Source of the DNA: a virus
Direction: 5' to 3' (one strand)
DNA: 28,617 nucleotides
Virus record (IMG/VR): IMGVR_UViG_3300009151_007184
Span: 1-28,617 of that record
Shown: positions 20,336-28,147 of the stretch, piece after piece
Layout: each line of letters starts with the position of its first letter
How positions within the stretch are numbered: position 1 is the first letter of the stretch
Position numbers and translations under genes: made by a program
Notes under the pieces: generated by a model
Told to the model about the DNA's origin: nothing
Seen by the model: only the letters and a program-made list of their open reading frames with translations
Database searches by the model: none

Positions 20336-21339
20336 CACCATATCCAGTTATCTCGATGCCATTTAACTATGCCGGCAATTTCAGCGTCAAGTTTACGCTG
20401 AGCCATCCAGCCCAGCTTTTTAAGCTTGGTGCCATTGATACTGTATCGCAAATCAGCACCGGGTCGTTCATAATTGGTATTTATGTAATCAGCTACATTG
20501 GCATCTGCACCGTAAAACTCTCGAACCACGGCTTCAACTACTTCCAGGTTAGATGTTTCATGGTTACCAGGTATGTTGTAGATTTCGTTGACGGTTCCAC
20601 TGTTGATGATGTGTATGACAGCATCTGCAGTATCCTCTGCATGTAACCAGGTACGACGCGGCGTTCCACCCAGATGCAAGGGAATCTTGCGGCCTAACTG
20701 CAGGAACTTGACTGCCTTGGGTATGAGTTTTTCTACATACTGGCCAGCACCATAGTTATTGGTTGGGCGAACTATGACATAGGGAACATCATGAGTACGA
20801 GCCCAGGCCAGGATCAGCTGATCTGCAGCTGCCTTGGTGGCTGAATATGGATTGCTGGGATGCAATAAATGATCTTCGCTAAAACTTCCGTCGATGATAT
20901 CACCATAGACTTCGTCAGTACTAAAATGCAGAAATATGGGCATGCCATAGCGACCCTTGCTGGTAATAAGCTTGAGTAAATGATGTACGCCATTGATGTT
21001 GGATTTTAGGAATACATCTGAACCATCTATGCTGTTGTCTACATGAGTTTCAGCTGCACAGTTGATAACATAATCACAATCCACCAGACGTTCAATTTCA
21101 TTGATGTCTATGGGCTGCAGATCAAATTCAACCTTGTTGTCATAGGAAATCATTTTTAATTCGGCTTCGCGATCTGGATTGGCAGCATAGGTTATTTTGT
21201 CTATGCCTATGACGTGCCAGCCTGCTTCCATGCATTTTTTAGCAACATAGAATCCTATGAATCCCAGACAGCCTGTTACATAGACAATTTTTTTATTAGT
21301 TGATGGTTGTTTGTTTTCTGCTAGAAATCCCATGCTCAT
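20335..21339 (-). CDS. RmlB-type NDP-glucose 4,6-dehydratase
   Basis: 334 aa. VYVTGCLGFIG is the NAD-binding motif, GIDKITYAANPD mirrors the RmlB loop, and AAETHVDNSI, STDEVYGD (T141, D142, E143) and Y165-xxx-K169 (NPYSATKAAADQ) form the active site; NNYGAGQYVEKLIPKA follows. The enzyme makes a NDP-4-keto-6-deoxyglucose, the entry step for dideoxysugars; similarity to RmlB points to dTDP, but CDP is not excluded. The start overlaps the SDR gene as ATGA. It is the last enzyme gene of sugar cluster B even though it should act first. Confidence 0.88.
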   Translation of the reverse strand: MSMGFLAENKQPSTNKKIVYVTGCLGFIGFYVAKKCMEAGWHVIGIDKITYAANPDREAELKMISYDNKVEFDLQPIDINEIERLVDCDYVINCAAETHVDNSIDGSDVFLKSNINGVHHLLKLITSKGRYGMPIFLHFSTDEVYGDIIDGSFSEDHLLHPSNPYSATKAAADQLILAWARTHDVPYVIVRPTNNYGAGQYVEKLIPKAVKFLQLGRKIPLHLGGTPRRTWLHAEDTADAVIHIINSGTVNEIYNIPGNHETSNLEVVEAVVREFYGADANVADYINTNYERPGADLRYSINGTKLKKLGWMAQRKLDAEIAGIVKWHRDNWIW

Positions 21340-22109
21340 AATATTCCCATTCTGTTTAAGTTAAGACCACATCCAGTATAATCTGCATCAGTCAAGGTGT
21401 TCAGTACGTTTAATTTTATATTGAATCCCTGGTCTTCTATATATGCCTGAGCAACCTGACTAATTTTCTTTTTAGTCAGGTACACCAGGTTTATGTCCTT
21501 GATCAGATTAAAATTTTCTACATAGTGTCGGACTATGCGAACAAAATCCGCTTGGCTGATGTAATCCATGTAGCGATCGTTATAAACATCAAAAGTTTCT
21601 TTGTTTTCAGCAGCTGCCTGATCAATGCGATTAAATAGACGAGTCTGAGCTATGATACCAAATAATCTGAGGTTGTACCAGTTTTGCCAGCGAAGTACAT
21701 CCCGAGCAATCAGATTCTTGCTGAGTGCATAGGGATACAGGGGCAACTGTTGTCTGAGCACATATTCGGGTCTGTCAGCACCAGTGCCCAGCTCACAACC
21801 AGATGCTATGTTGATTAGTTTACTACCATAACCATTGCAGATATTTTTAATGTTGTCCCAGATCACCAGGTTGGTATGTGTGATGCTGGGAGCCAGACTG
21901 GTTACATTGTCTGCTCCAGCGGCCGCACAGTGTATGATGACATTGAAACTTTGACCTGCAAACCAGGACTGTACTGCATTGGCATCCATGAGGTCCAGAT
22001 CAGTACGGCCCTGCAGGGCTACAACATCATGATCAGTCATCAGATGCTGGGTTAATATCTTACCTATGACGCCATTAGCGCCAGTTATTAGTATTTTCTG
22101 TCTTGCCAT
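21336..22109 (-). CDS. NAD-dependent epimerase/reductase of sugar cluster B (SDR)
   Basis: 257 aa. ILITGANGVIGKILTQHL is the Rossmann motif, IIHCAAAGADN follows strand 4, and IASGCELG with YPYALSKN gives the Ser and Y-xxx-K active site of extended SDRs. A likely role is reduction or epimerisation of the keto group of the branched sugar made upstream; the counterpart in the yersiniose pathway is the YerF reductase, an analogy only. The ATG at 22109 overlaps the beta-like TPP gene by 35 bases; an upstream TTG is possible but less likely. Confidence 0.75.
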   Translation of the reverse strand: MARQKILITGANGVIGKILTQHLMTDHDVVALQGRTDLDLMDANAVQSWFAGQSFNVIIHCAAAGADNVTSLAPSITHTNLVIWDNIKNICNGYGSKLINIASGCELGTGADRPEYVLRQQLPLYPYALSKNLIARDVLRWQNWYNLRLFGIIAQTRLFNRIDQAAAENKETFDVYNDRYMDYISQADFVRIVRHYVENFNLIKDINLVYLTKKKISQVAQAYIEDQGFNIKLNVLNTLTDADYTGCGLNLNRMGIL

Positions 22110-22635
22110 AATCTGGGAATTCAACTAGTATAGTACTACCCTTGCGTGTATATGCATACTTATAGGCATCAACGATGTCGTCTGAATGTTTTAATTCAAC
22201 AATGTTGATGTGCTGACACATGTTGGCAAAGGCTTGGGCAAAATTGCCACGATGCTGGTCCTGTGGGTCAACTGGTATTTCAGTACCCACGGCTACTCGT
22301 ATGATTACCTTGGGATCTACTTTACCTGAACTCATGCTGTGTAGTTTGTCCAGATGATTTACAATCTGATCGGCCGCACACAATAAGAAGTTCCAGCGTG
22401 GATATATGGCTATGGGTACATAACCATTCAGAGCCAGGCCTGTGCAATAACCCATCTGAAAGTTTTCTGTAATGGGAAATTCTAACTTCTGCTCGTCGGC
22501 TATGTCAATTAAACTGTTAAACATGCCTGTGCCAGCATAACGAACTGCCTGACCAACAAACAGCGTGTTGGGTTGTTGACTCAACCAGTTCATGGCCTTG
22601 ATTAATTCACGATTGTATAATTCGGTTCTGTTCAT
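22075..22635 (-). CDS. TPP-dependent enzyme, beta-like subunit (pyrimidine-binding domain only)
   Basis: 186 aa, corresponding to the first domain of transketolase/E1-beta proteins. FVGQAVRYAGTGMF and FPITENFQMGYCTGLALNGYVPI carry the catalytic Glu (E57) that activates thiamine diphosphate. The C-terminal transketolase domain of E1-beta (about 130 aa) is absent. It starts in a TAATG overlap with its alpha-like partner, and both together would rebuild one active site. In sugar clusters such pairs are thought to transfer an acetyl or similar two-carbon unit from pyruvate to a keto sugar (AviB1/AviB2-like); this is inference. Confidence 0.8.
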   Translation of the reverse strand: MNRTELYNRELIKAMNWLSQQPNTLFVGQAVRYAGTGMFNSLIDIADEQKLEFPITENFQMGYCTGLALNGYVPIAIYPRWNFLLCAADQIVNHLDKLHSMSSGKVDPKVIIRVAVGTEIPVDPQDQHRGNFAQAFANMCQHINIVELKHSDDIVDAYKYAYTRKGSTILVEFPDYGKTENTNNWR

Positions 22636-23270
22636 TAGAATTGCACCCTGACGCCCGCACCTGCGTGTGGATATTTAGTATTCTTGTATTTGTAGTAGAC
22701 CAGGTTAGGCGCCTCATAATCAAAGTCAAAACTAGGACTGGCATTGAACAGATACCAGGGTTTGCTACGACCCCAGACCAGATCAGTTGGAGTTTCTACA
22801 CTGAGTCCATTGTCTTCGATGATAAAGGTTATGGGCAATTGTTGTCCCACTGCATACTTATAGGCTTCGTGGAACGCACCGGTTTCAGCACTCATGTCAC
22901 CTAACCAGCACCAGACCCATTCGCCATTGCCTTTTAATTTATTGGCCGCAGCAATGCCCGTGGCTATGCTGGGTATGCCACCAACGATGCTGGAACAATG
23001 TATCTTATACTCAGGTAGGTTCATGACCATGCTCTTGCCAGCCAGAATCTGTTCTTTTAGATACTCAGGTGGAACACCTTTTAATAAACACTGATAATGG
23101 TTGCGCCAGGTAGCACAGACCCAATCTTTTTTAATGTCTATGCATTCAAAGATTTTGCGAATCTGTTCTTCATTGCCATCGTATAAATGTATGGGCGCTC
23201 GAATCTCAGCACGATTAAAGCATTCGGCTATGTCGGTTTCAAAGGCCTGTAATTCAGCTGCGGTCATCAT
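22635..23270 (-). CDS. TPP-dependent enzyme, alpha-like subunit (diphosphate-binding domain only)
   Basis: 211 aa, related to pyruvate dehydrogenase E1-alpha but much shorter (usual 320-380). TWRNHYQCLLKG and HCSSIVGGIPSIATGIAAA precede the TPP-binding motif GDMSAETGAFHEA ... IEDNGLSVET, with G124-D125 and N154 about 28 residues apart. The phosphorylation loops and the distal part of E1-alpha are missing. It starts in an ATGA overlap with the dehydratase and ends in TAATG with the beta-like subunit, so equal expression is likely. Confidence 0.82.
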   Translation of the reverse strand: MMTAAELQAFETDIAECFNRAEIRAPIHLYDGNEEQIRKIFECIDIKKDWVCATWRNHYQCLLKGVPPEYLKEQILAGKSMVMNLPEYKIHCSSIVGGIPSIATGIAAANKLKGNGEWVWCWLGDMSAETGAFHEAYKYAVGQQLPITFIIEDNGLSVETPTDLVWGRSKPWYLFNASPSFDFDYEAPNLVYYKYKNTKYPHAGAGVRVQF

Positions 23271-24598
23271 ACAAATAAGCTCATGAATCCATCAACCTTT
23301 TCACCTATGTAGGCAATCTGTTCTGGAGTTATCACCGGACTGGTTCCATGGAAGTAAGTGTGAGTAGTAACATGTGTGGCAACAGGAAAGTTAGTTTTAA
23401 TTTCATCCTGGTTGGCAAACAGGTTCAGATGCTGATAGGCTGGCTGCAGCATGATGTTGCCAGCAAAATATGGACGAGTCTGTATGAGATTTTCTTCCAG
23501 ATAGTCCACAATGTCAGCACGTTTGAATGGAGCATCCTTGCGTATGGTCAGAGGGAATGCAAACCAATCTGGATCGCTTTTAGCTCTGGGGCGTGGTAAA
23601 TAAAAGAACTCTTCGTACTTAGCATAGATGTCAAACAATAATTTATAATTACGACGACGCAACTGACCAATTTCTTCGAGCTTGTCAAGTTGTTTAAGAC
23701 CCATGCTGGCCTGTAATTCTATGGGTTTAAGATTGAATCCAATTTCATCATACACATACTTGTGATCGAATATCTCGCCAGGCATGCTTGGAATCCATTC
23801 ATCAAATCGTTTACCACAGGTTCCGCATTTAAGTTTGTTGGCTTCGGGTCCTACACAGTAGCAACCACGACCCCATTCACGTAAACTACGCACAATGGTC
23901 TCGGTATTTTTATCTTTGCAGGCTACAAATCCACCTTCACCCATGGTCATGTGATGAGCCGGATAAAAGCTACAACTTGACATTTCACCAAATGAACCCA
24001 GAGGTTTACCATCATAGGTACTGCCCAGTCCATCACAGCAGTCTTCTAATAACACCAGGTTGTATTTGTTGACCAGTTCCATAACCTGATCCATGTTAGG
24101 TGGATTACCCAGCACATGAGCAAAGGTAATGACCTTGATGTTGTGCTTCTGGATCAGAGCCTCGGCCAGGGTTAGGTCTAGATTAAGAGTTTCGTATTCA
24201 ATGTCTACGAATACTGGAATAAATCCCATTTGCAGGGTTGGATTGAGCGTGGTTGGAAACCCTGCAATGGGCATGAGCACCTTGGTGCCCGGGGGAAAGT
24301 TATGGCCGCGTCGGCTTTTTAGGGCTGCCATCATCAGTAGGTTGGCACTGGATCCTGAGTTGGTTAGGACTCCGTGTTCTTTGCCAAAGTGTTTGGGAAA
24401 TTTATTTTCAAAACGCAGGCAGTCTTTGCCCATGACCAACCAACCATCTAGTAAGGTGCCAGCGGCAGCAACTATTTCCTGATGATCAAAATAAGGACCT
24501 GCATAGTTTACAAAATCCTTGCCAGCGGTCCAGGTCTTGGCCGCATTCTTTTCGGTTACAAATTCTTCAATCGCGTTTAATATTTCTTGTTTATCCAT
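23267..24598 (-). CDS. RfbH/DdhC-type NDP-4-keto-6-deoxyhexose 3-dehydratase
   Basis: 443 aa, DegT/DnrJ/EryC1 fold. In SFYPAHHMTMGEGG the PLP lysine of aminotransferases is replaced by His (about residue 215), the hallmark of CDP-6-deoxy-4-hexulose-3-dehydrase (E1). A four-cysteine segment, GRGCYCVGPEANKLKCGTC (about 246-261), lies where E1 holds its [2Fe-2S] cluster. So it should remove the C3 hydroxyl to give a 3,6-dideoxy sugar, needing a partner reductase (E3), which is not seen here. It starts at the ATG 24598 with GGGG upstream. It is in the same operon as the split TPP enzyme. Confidence 0.88.
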   Translation of the reverse strand: MDKQEILNAIEEFVTEKNAAKTWTAGKDFVNYAGPYFDHQEIVAAAGTLLDGWLVMGKDCLRFENKFPKHFGKEHGVLTNSGSSANLLMMAALKSRRGHNFPPGTKVLMPIAGFPTTLNPTLQMGFIPVFVDIEYETLNLDLTLAEALIQKHNIKVITFAHVLGNPPNMDQVMELVNKYNLVLLEDCCDGLGSTYDGKPLGSFGEMSSCSFYPAHHMTMGEGGFVACKDKNTETIVRSLREWGRGCYCVGPEANKLKCGTCGKRFDEWIPSMPGEIFDHKYVYDEIGFNLKPIELQASMGLKQLDKLEEIGQLRRRNYKLLFDIYAKYEEFFYLPRPRAKSDPDWFAFPLTIRKDAPFKRADIVDYLEENLIQTRPYFAGNIMLQPAYQHLNLFANQDEIKTNFPVATHVTTHTYFHGTSPVITPEQIAYIGEKVDGFMSLFV

Positions 24599-24611
24599 AA
24601 TCAACCCCGTT

Positions 24612-25295
24612 TTAGTAAATGACTTTTTCTTTGTATTCCTTGACTAACTCCAGACGCTCATTAGGCTGAGTGCCTGGCCAATGTATGAGCCAATCACCGG
24701 TTTCCCATTGACCCCTTTGATCATGCACATCTGTTGTCTTGGTATAGTTCCAAGGTGCAACTTTATACATTTTGTATTCATAACTGTTCATGAAATGCTG
24801 TGGCATGATTTCCATGATGTCTGTATACTTATCAGCACTGTCCAGCATGTATTGCTGTTCCTTATACTGATGATGTGCATACTTGCTCATGTTGTCCATG
24901 ATGTCCTGCAACCAGGCACGAGCTTCTGGAGTGTTTTTAATTAAGATGCTATCACAGTTGATGGCAAAATTAAAATCCGAACTCATGATGATGTGTGGAG
25001 CCGCAGCATCTTGACTCTTGGCTTCGGCAACTTTATCTTCGATGCGAGTATTAAAATTGGTCACCAGACTGTCGGTTCCAGTCCACCAGATCCATTCGAT
25101 GTCGGCATAGGCTTCAAAAGTATCTAACAGGAACTGTATCTTTTCAAAGCCAGGTTCAAATCCATAAAAGTCTTCGGTCTTGGCTATGTAAGCGTAGCCA
25201 TGTTTTTCTGCATATTTGATCTTGTTGTTGTCCCAGGTTTCTGTTGCCAGTTCCTGATACTTTTCATTGTGCATGGTAGCTATAGCTATGGTCAT
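24612..25295 (-). CDS. Putative GT34-like glycosyltransferase
   Basis: 227 aa. IEWIWWTGTDSLVTNF is similar to the nucleotide-sugar site of GT34 galactosyl/xylosyltransferases (normally DxD; here TDS). DFNFAINCDSILIKNTPEARAWLQDIM and the C-terminal GDWLIHWPGTQ also fit the family. The start overlaps the upstream GT92-like gene in an ATGA. Donor unknown; placement in sugar cluster B suggests it transfers the sugar made there or a linked residue. Confidence 0.65.
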   Translation of the reverse strand: MTIAIATMHNEKYQELATETWDNNKIKYAEKHGYAYIAKTEDFYGFEPGFEKIQFLLDTFEAYADIEWIWWTGTDSLVTNFNTRIEDKVAEAKSQDAAAPHIIMSSDFNFAINCDSILIKNTPEARAWLQDIMDNMSKYAHHQYKEQQYMLDSADKYTDIMEIMPQHFMNSYEYKMYKVAPWNYTKTTDVHDQRGQWETGDWLIHWPGTQPNERLELVKEYKEKVIY

Positions 25296-26152
25296 TTTAT
25301 TTGCTCTTTCAATATGTTCATCTGATTAATAATTTTGTCGCCAAATCTGTCCCAGATACTGCTGTCAGGTATGTCATTGTAATCATATTCGTGAAACACG
25401 CTGTCAGGTATCTGAGCACCTGGAGCGTCTGGAGTTCGATCTGCGGTACTGCCACGCGCTTGCTTTTTAGTTTTAAAATATTCCCAGCTCTTGCACTGAT
25501 AATGATTGATTCTCAGGGGTGCATGAACTGGATCTGTTCCGGTATTCAGGGGATTATGTATGGCGTTACCTGTTACATCCACAGTTCCGAATTCACTCTG
25601 GAACAGATGTGGATTACTGCCACTTATCCACCCGGCTTTCCCTCGTCCCCGTACAATACTTTTGATGTGGTGGTTCGTAACCAGATTGTCAGCACCACGA
25701 TTAACGTAGCTAGCAGTAACAAGCTCTGGGTCAGCCACCAGACCACTGCTGCCAAAAGCACACCAATAAACACCCCAAGCACTGCAATGGTAATCTCTGA
25801 TAGAATTGATAACATCTCTTATACTTTCTGCCTCGGTTGGATAATAAAATTCATCCATGTCAGCAAAAATCAAATAATCCACCGTAGGTAAGACTTCAGT
25901 TAATGCATGCTGTAGCATAGGATAATGTACATTATAACCGTCTCTGTAGTGAATGTCAATAGAATATCCAGCTGCACGAAGCCGTTCATAGATGCTCTGA
26001 GTTTCATCTGTGCTCATGTGGTTGTAGATCACAAAATGATCCACACCCTGGATTAAATAATAACTAAACCATTCTAATATGTACTTGGCTTCATTGCGTT
26101 GCATGCTAGCAACAGCTATGACATCACGCCCAGACGTCGTTCCAGTTTCCAC
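25292..26152 (-). CDS. GT92-like glycosyltransferase
   Basis: 286 aa. VASMQRNEAKYILEWFSYYL, FVIYNHMSTDET, the metal motif FADMDEF and the C-terminal RINHYQCKSWEYFKTKKQARGS are the signature of GT92 (DUF23) glycosyltransferases. The gene overlaps the nrdB end by 29 bases with a GTG start, the only start before the conserved N-terminal strand; an internal ATG would cut into it. Donor and acceptor are unknown. It begins sugar cluster B right after nrdB. Confidence 0.78.
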   Translation of the reverse strand: METGTTSGRDVIAVASMQRNEAKYILEWFSYYLIQGVDHFVIYNHMSTDETQSIYERLRAAGYSIDIHYRDGYNVHYPMLQHALTEVLPTVDYLIFADMDEFYYPTEAESIRDVINSIRDYHCSAWGVYWCAFGSSGLVADPELVTASYVNRGADNLVTNHHIKSIVRGRGKAGWISGSNPHLFQSEFGTVDVTGNAIHNPLNTGTDPVHAPLRINHYQCKSWEYFKTKKQARGSTADRTPDAPGAQIPDSVFHEYDYNDIPDSSIWDRFGDKIINQMNILKEQIK

Positions 26153-27098
26153 TCAAAGCACCTTTTGCATAATCAGTCACTCGGTTTTCAAAGAAGTTTC
26201 CATGCACAGGAGCATTGATCATTTCTTCTACCCAGGGCAGAGGATTCTTCTTGCGTTTGAAGATACCCTTGAGACCTAAACTTATGAGTCTGCGGTCTGC
26301 AATGTATCTAATGTATTCTTTTACATCGGTTTCGGTCAGGTCTCGCATTGGACCACCTGCAAAACTTAGCTCAATGAACTTGTCTTCGAGCTCTACCATT
26401 TTCTCTGCTATGGTATATATGCGACTTTTTAGATCGTCGTTCCAGATTTCGTTGTTCTCTTTGATGTATTCACGGAACAGTTTAATCATGTTTTCTGCAT
26501 GCTGTGTTTCGTCAACTATGCTCCAGGTAACAATCTGACCCATGCCCTTCATCAAGCCATGGCGAGGAAAATTAAGCAGCATGATAAAACTGCTAAACAA
26601 CTGCATACCCTCAGTAAAAGCGCTGAACACAGCAATATGTGCTGCCGTGGATGCCAGGTCGCCGTTCTTGTTAGACAGTTCCAGTACGTAATCATGTTTA
26701 TCCTTCATGGCCTGGTATTCCAGGAATTCGTTATAGGTGCTTTCAGGCATACCCACGGTTTCAATCAGATGTGAATATGCAGCAATGTGCAGAGCTTCAC
26801 GAGCCGCAAAGCCCATGAGCATCATGCGTATCTCTGGTTGCGGAAAATATGGCAAATAGTTTTTAACATAACCACCGGCAACGTCAATGTCACCCTGTGT
26901 AAAGAAACGGAATATGTTGGCTAAGAATTGTTTTTCAGCTACACTTAACTTCTTTTTCCAGTCCTTGACATCTTCTGCCATGGGGACTTCGGTGTGCAGC
27001 CAATGACTCTGTTCATGTTTGAGCCAGGCATCATAGGCCCAGGGATAGTTAAAGGGTTTAAAATGATTGCGATTGTCGGTCAGTCTGCTTTTTGCCAT
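26124..27098 (-). CDS. nrdB: Class I ribonucleotide reductase, beta subunit
   Basis: 324 aa. The diiron ligands appear as D70 (FTQGDIDV), E101 and H104 in AAREALHIAAYSH, E163 in FTEGMQLF, and E197 and H200 in DETQHAEN; the radical tyrosine is Y108. It supplies the tyrosyl radical for dNTP synthesis with NrdA, as in T4-like phages. The upstream HNH gene and a nucleotidyltransferase separate it from nrdA. AAGG lies before the ATG. It is shorter than T4 NrdB (388 aa), typical of compact phage versions. Confidence 0.95.
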   Translation of the reverse strand: MAKSRLTDNRNHFKPFNYPWAYDAWLKHEQSHWLHTEVPMAEDVKDWKKKLSVAEKQFLANIFRFFTQGDIDVAGGYVKNYLPYFPQPEIRMMLMGFAAREALHIAAYSHLIETVGMPESTYNEFLEYQAMKDKHDYVLELSNKNGDLASTAAHIAVFSAFTEGMQLFSSFIMLLNFPRHGLMKGMGQIVTWSIVDETQHAENMIKLFREYIKENNEIWNDDLKSRIYTIAEKMVELEDKFIELSFAGGPMRDLTETDVKEYIRYIADRRLISLGLKGIFKRKKNPLPWVEEMINAPVHGNFFENRVTDYAKGALSGNWNDVWA

Positions 27099-27105
27099 GA
27101 TTGCC

Positions 27106-27570
27106 TTATTTAGGTAATGGTCCTACGTATTTTGTATATGCTGCGGTCCAGTCAGCTGCAACGTCTTTCTGTACATCAGCTGCATTAACTTTACCATCGC
27201 AGATTAGTTTGTGAAGTTTGTTCTCAAGTGCATCTTTGGTATGAGCATTCAATGGTTTAGTTGTATAACTTTGTGGCCAAAGATTTTTAACATCATTAGC
27301 ACCACCTAGTTCTAAACTGATTAAATGATCAATTTCGTACTTGTCTGATTTTGGATCAATCTTGTATACAGCAAATACCTGTTTCTTTACGGACTCAGGT
27401 ACATTGCGAACACCTGGCTGACCAGTATAACCGCTTACGCAGTATTCTTTTGGTGTAACCTTGGTGTTAACTACACCTGGTGTTAATTTTGCGTCTGGTT
27501 TAATTGGACTTTCTGCCAACACTGATGTTGCAAATGTAGCAAAACCCAATACTACTAATAATTTCTTCAT
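27106..27570 (-). CDS. Secreted HNH endonuclease-like protein
   Basis: 154 aa. The signal peptide is clear (MKKLLVVLGFATFATSVLA, with cleavage before ES). The HNH core is YEIDHLISLELGGANDVKNLWPQ, preceded by a conserved region with CVSGYTGQPGVRNVPES. This looks like the short secreted HNH proteins of Proteobacteria rather than a phage homing nuclease. It could degrade DNA in the periplasm (for superinfecting phage or nutrient DNA); this is inference. AAGGAG lies 6-7 bases before the ATG. It sits between the nucleotidyltransferase and nrdB. Confidence 0.8.
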   Translation of the reverse strand: MKKLLVVLGFATFATSVLAESPIKPDAKLTPGVVNTKVTPKEYCVSGYTGQPGVRNVPESVKKQVFAVYKIDPKSDKYEIDHLISLELGGANDVKNLWPQSYTTKPLNAHTKDALENKLHKLICDGKVNAADVQKDVAADWTAAYTKYVGPLPK

Positions 27571-27572
27571 GT

Positions 27573-28058
27573 TTACTCCTTGGTTAATAATTCAGGTGAA
27601 TGTTGTGGTATACTTGACTCTATGCCCAGATTTTCTTTGCGACGTTTTTCTAATTCATAGGTGCGTCTTCGTAAATCACTGCTGCTATATGTATGCTCTC
27701 GGGGATGATAGTATAATTCTATGCCTCTGTCAATGCAATACTGCTTGCCCGTAAAATCACGATTTAAATATTCTTCGCTTAGGAATCTTATGTGCATGGT
27801 CTGTGTTTTGATCAGATTTAATAATTCTTCTTCGGTGTCATAGACCAGAATTTCATCCACGTATTTACAGGCCTGTAGCTGTACATAGCGTTCATAGATG
27901 CTCTGTACGGGTACATTTTTAACACCCGGTCTGTCTATGGCCGGATTGGTCTGTAGTGCTACCTTGAGATAGTCACAGCGTTCTTTTTCCATTTTAAGCA
28001 TGGTCACATGCCCGGCATGGAGCAGATCAAAACTACTGCAATTAAATCCTATTTTCAT
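27573..28058 (-). CDS. HxGH-family nucleotidyltransferase (cytidylyltransferase-like)
   Basis: 161 aa. The N-terminal FNCSSFDLLHAGHVTML contains the HxGH motif and the C-terminal half YSSSDLRRRTYE is the KMSK/ISTT-like loop. This fold transfers a nucleotide to a phosphoryl substrate, such as glycerol-3-phosphate, heptose-1-phosphate or a pantetheine-like acceptor. Specificity is not readable. It could activate a precursor for the neighbouring sugar clusters. The ATG at 28058 overlaps the stop of the upstream tiny ORF as TAATG; an upstream TTG would add five residues. Confidence 0.8.
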   Translation of the reverse strand: MKIGFNCSSFDLLHAGHVTMLKMEKERCDYLKVALQTNPAIDRPGVKNVPVQSIYERYVQLQACKYVDEILVYDTEEELLNLIKTQTMHIRFLSEEYLNRDFTGKQYCIDRGIELYYHPREHTYSSSDLRRRTYELEKRRKENLGIESSIPQHSPELLTKE

Positions 28059-28147
28059 TACCAATGTTTCCAAATGTTAACAATAATGTGAATACAAGTT
28101 ACAATTTCTATGGTTCTTAGAACCCACCAGACTCGGGGATCGTTCAT
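28058..28147 (-). CDS. Tiny membrane peptide, 29 aa
   Basis: An ORF filling the gap between nrdA and the nucleotidyltransferase exactly: it begins as TAAATG directly after the nrdA stop and ends as TAATG at the next start. AAGG lies 4 bases before the ATG. The peptide starts MNDPRVWWVLRTIE and ends in a hydrophobic helix with several Ile and Trp (about residues 6-26), so it looks like a single-pass membrane peptide. No function is recognised. The exact fit and the RBS argue for a real gene. Confidence 0.55.
   Translation of the reverse strand: MNDPRVWWVLRTIEIVTCIHIIVNIWKHW

Noticed and set aside
22641-22904. Plus-strand frames opposite the TPP genes
   Set aside because: Shadow frames of the minus-strand genes with conserved TPP motifs.
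24129-24482. 117-codon plus-strand frame
   Set aside because: Antisense to the 3-dehydratase gene; Arg/Ser/Leu-rich shadow composition.
25624-25815. Hydrophobic 63-codon minus-strand frame
   Set aside because: Out of frame inside the GT92-like gene; no RBS and conserved motifs in the main frame.
25301-25891. 196-codon open frame on the plus strand
   Set aside because: It lies antisense to the GT92-like gene, which has clear family motifs; the translation is hydrophobic nonsense without a recognisable domain or RBS.
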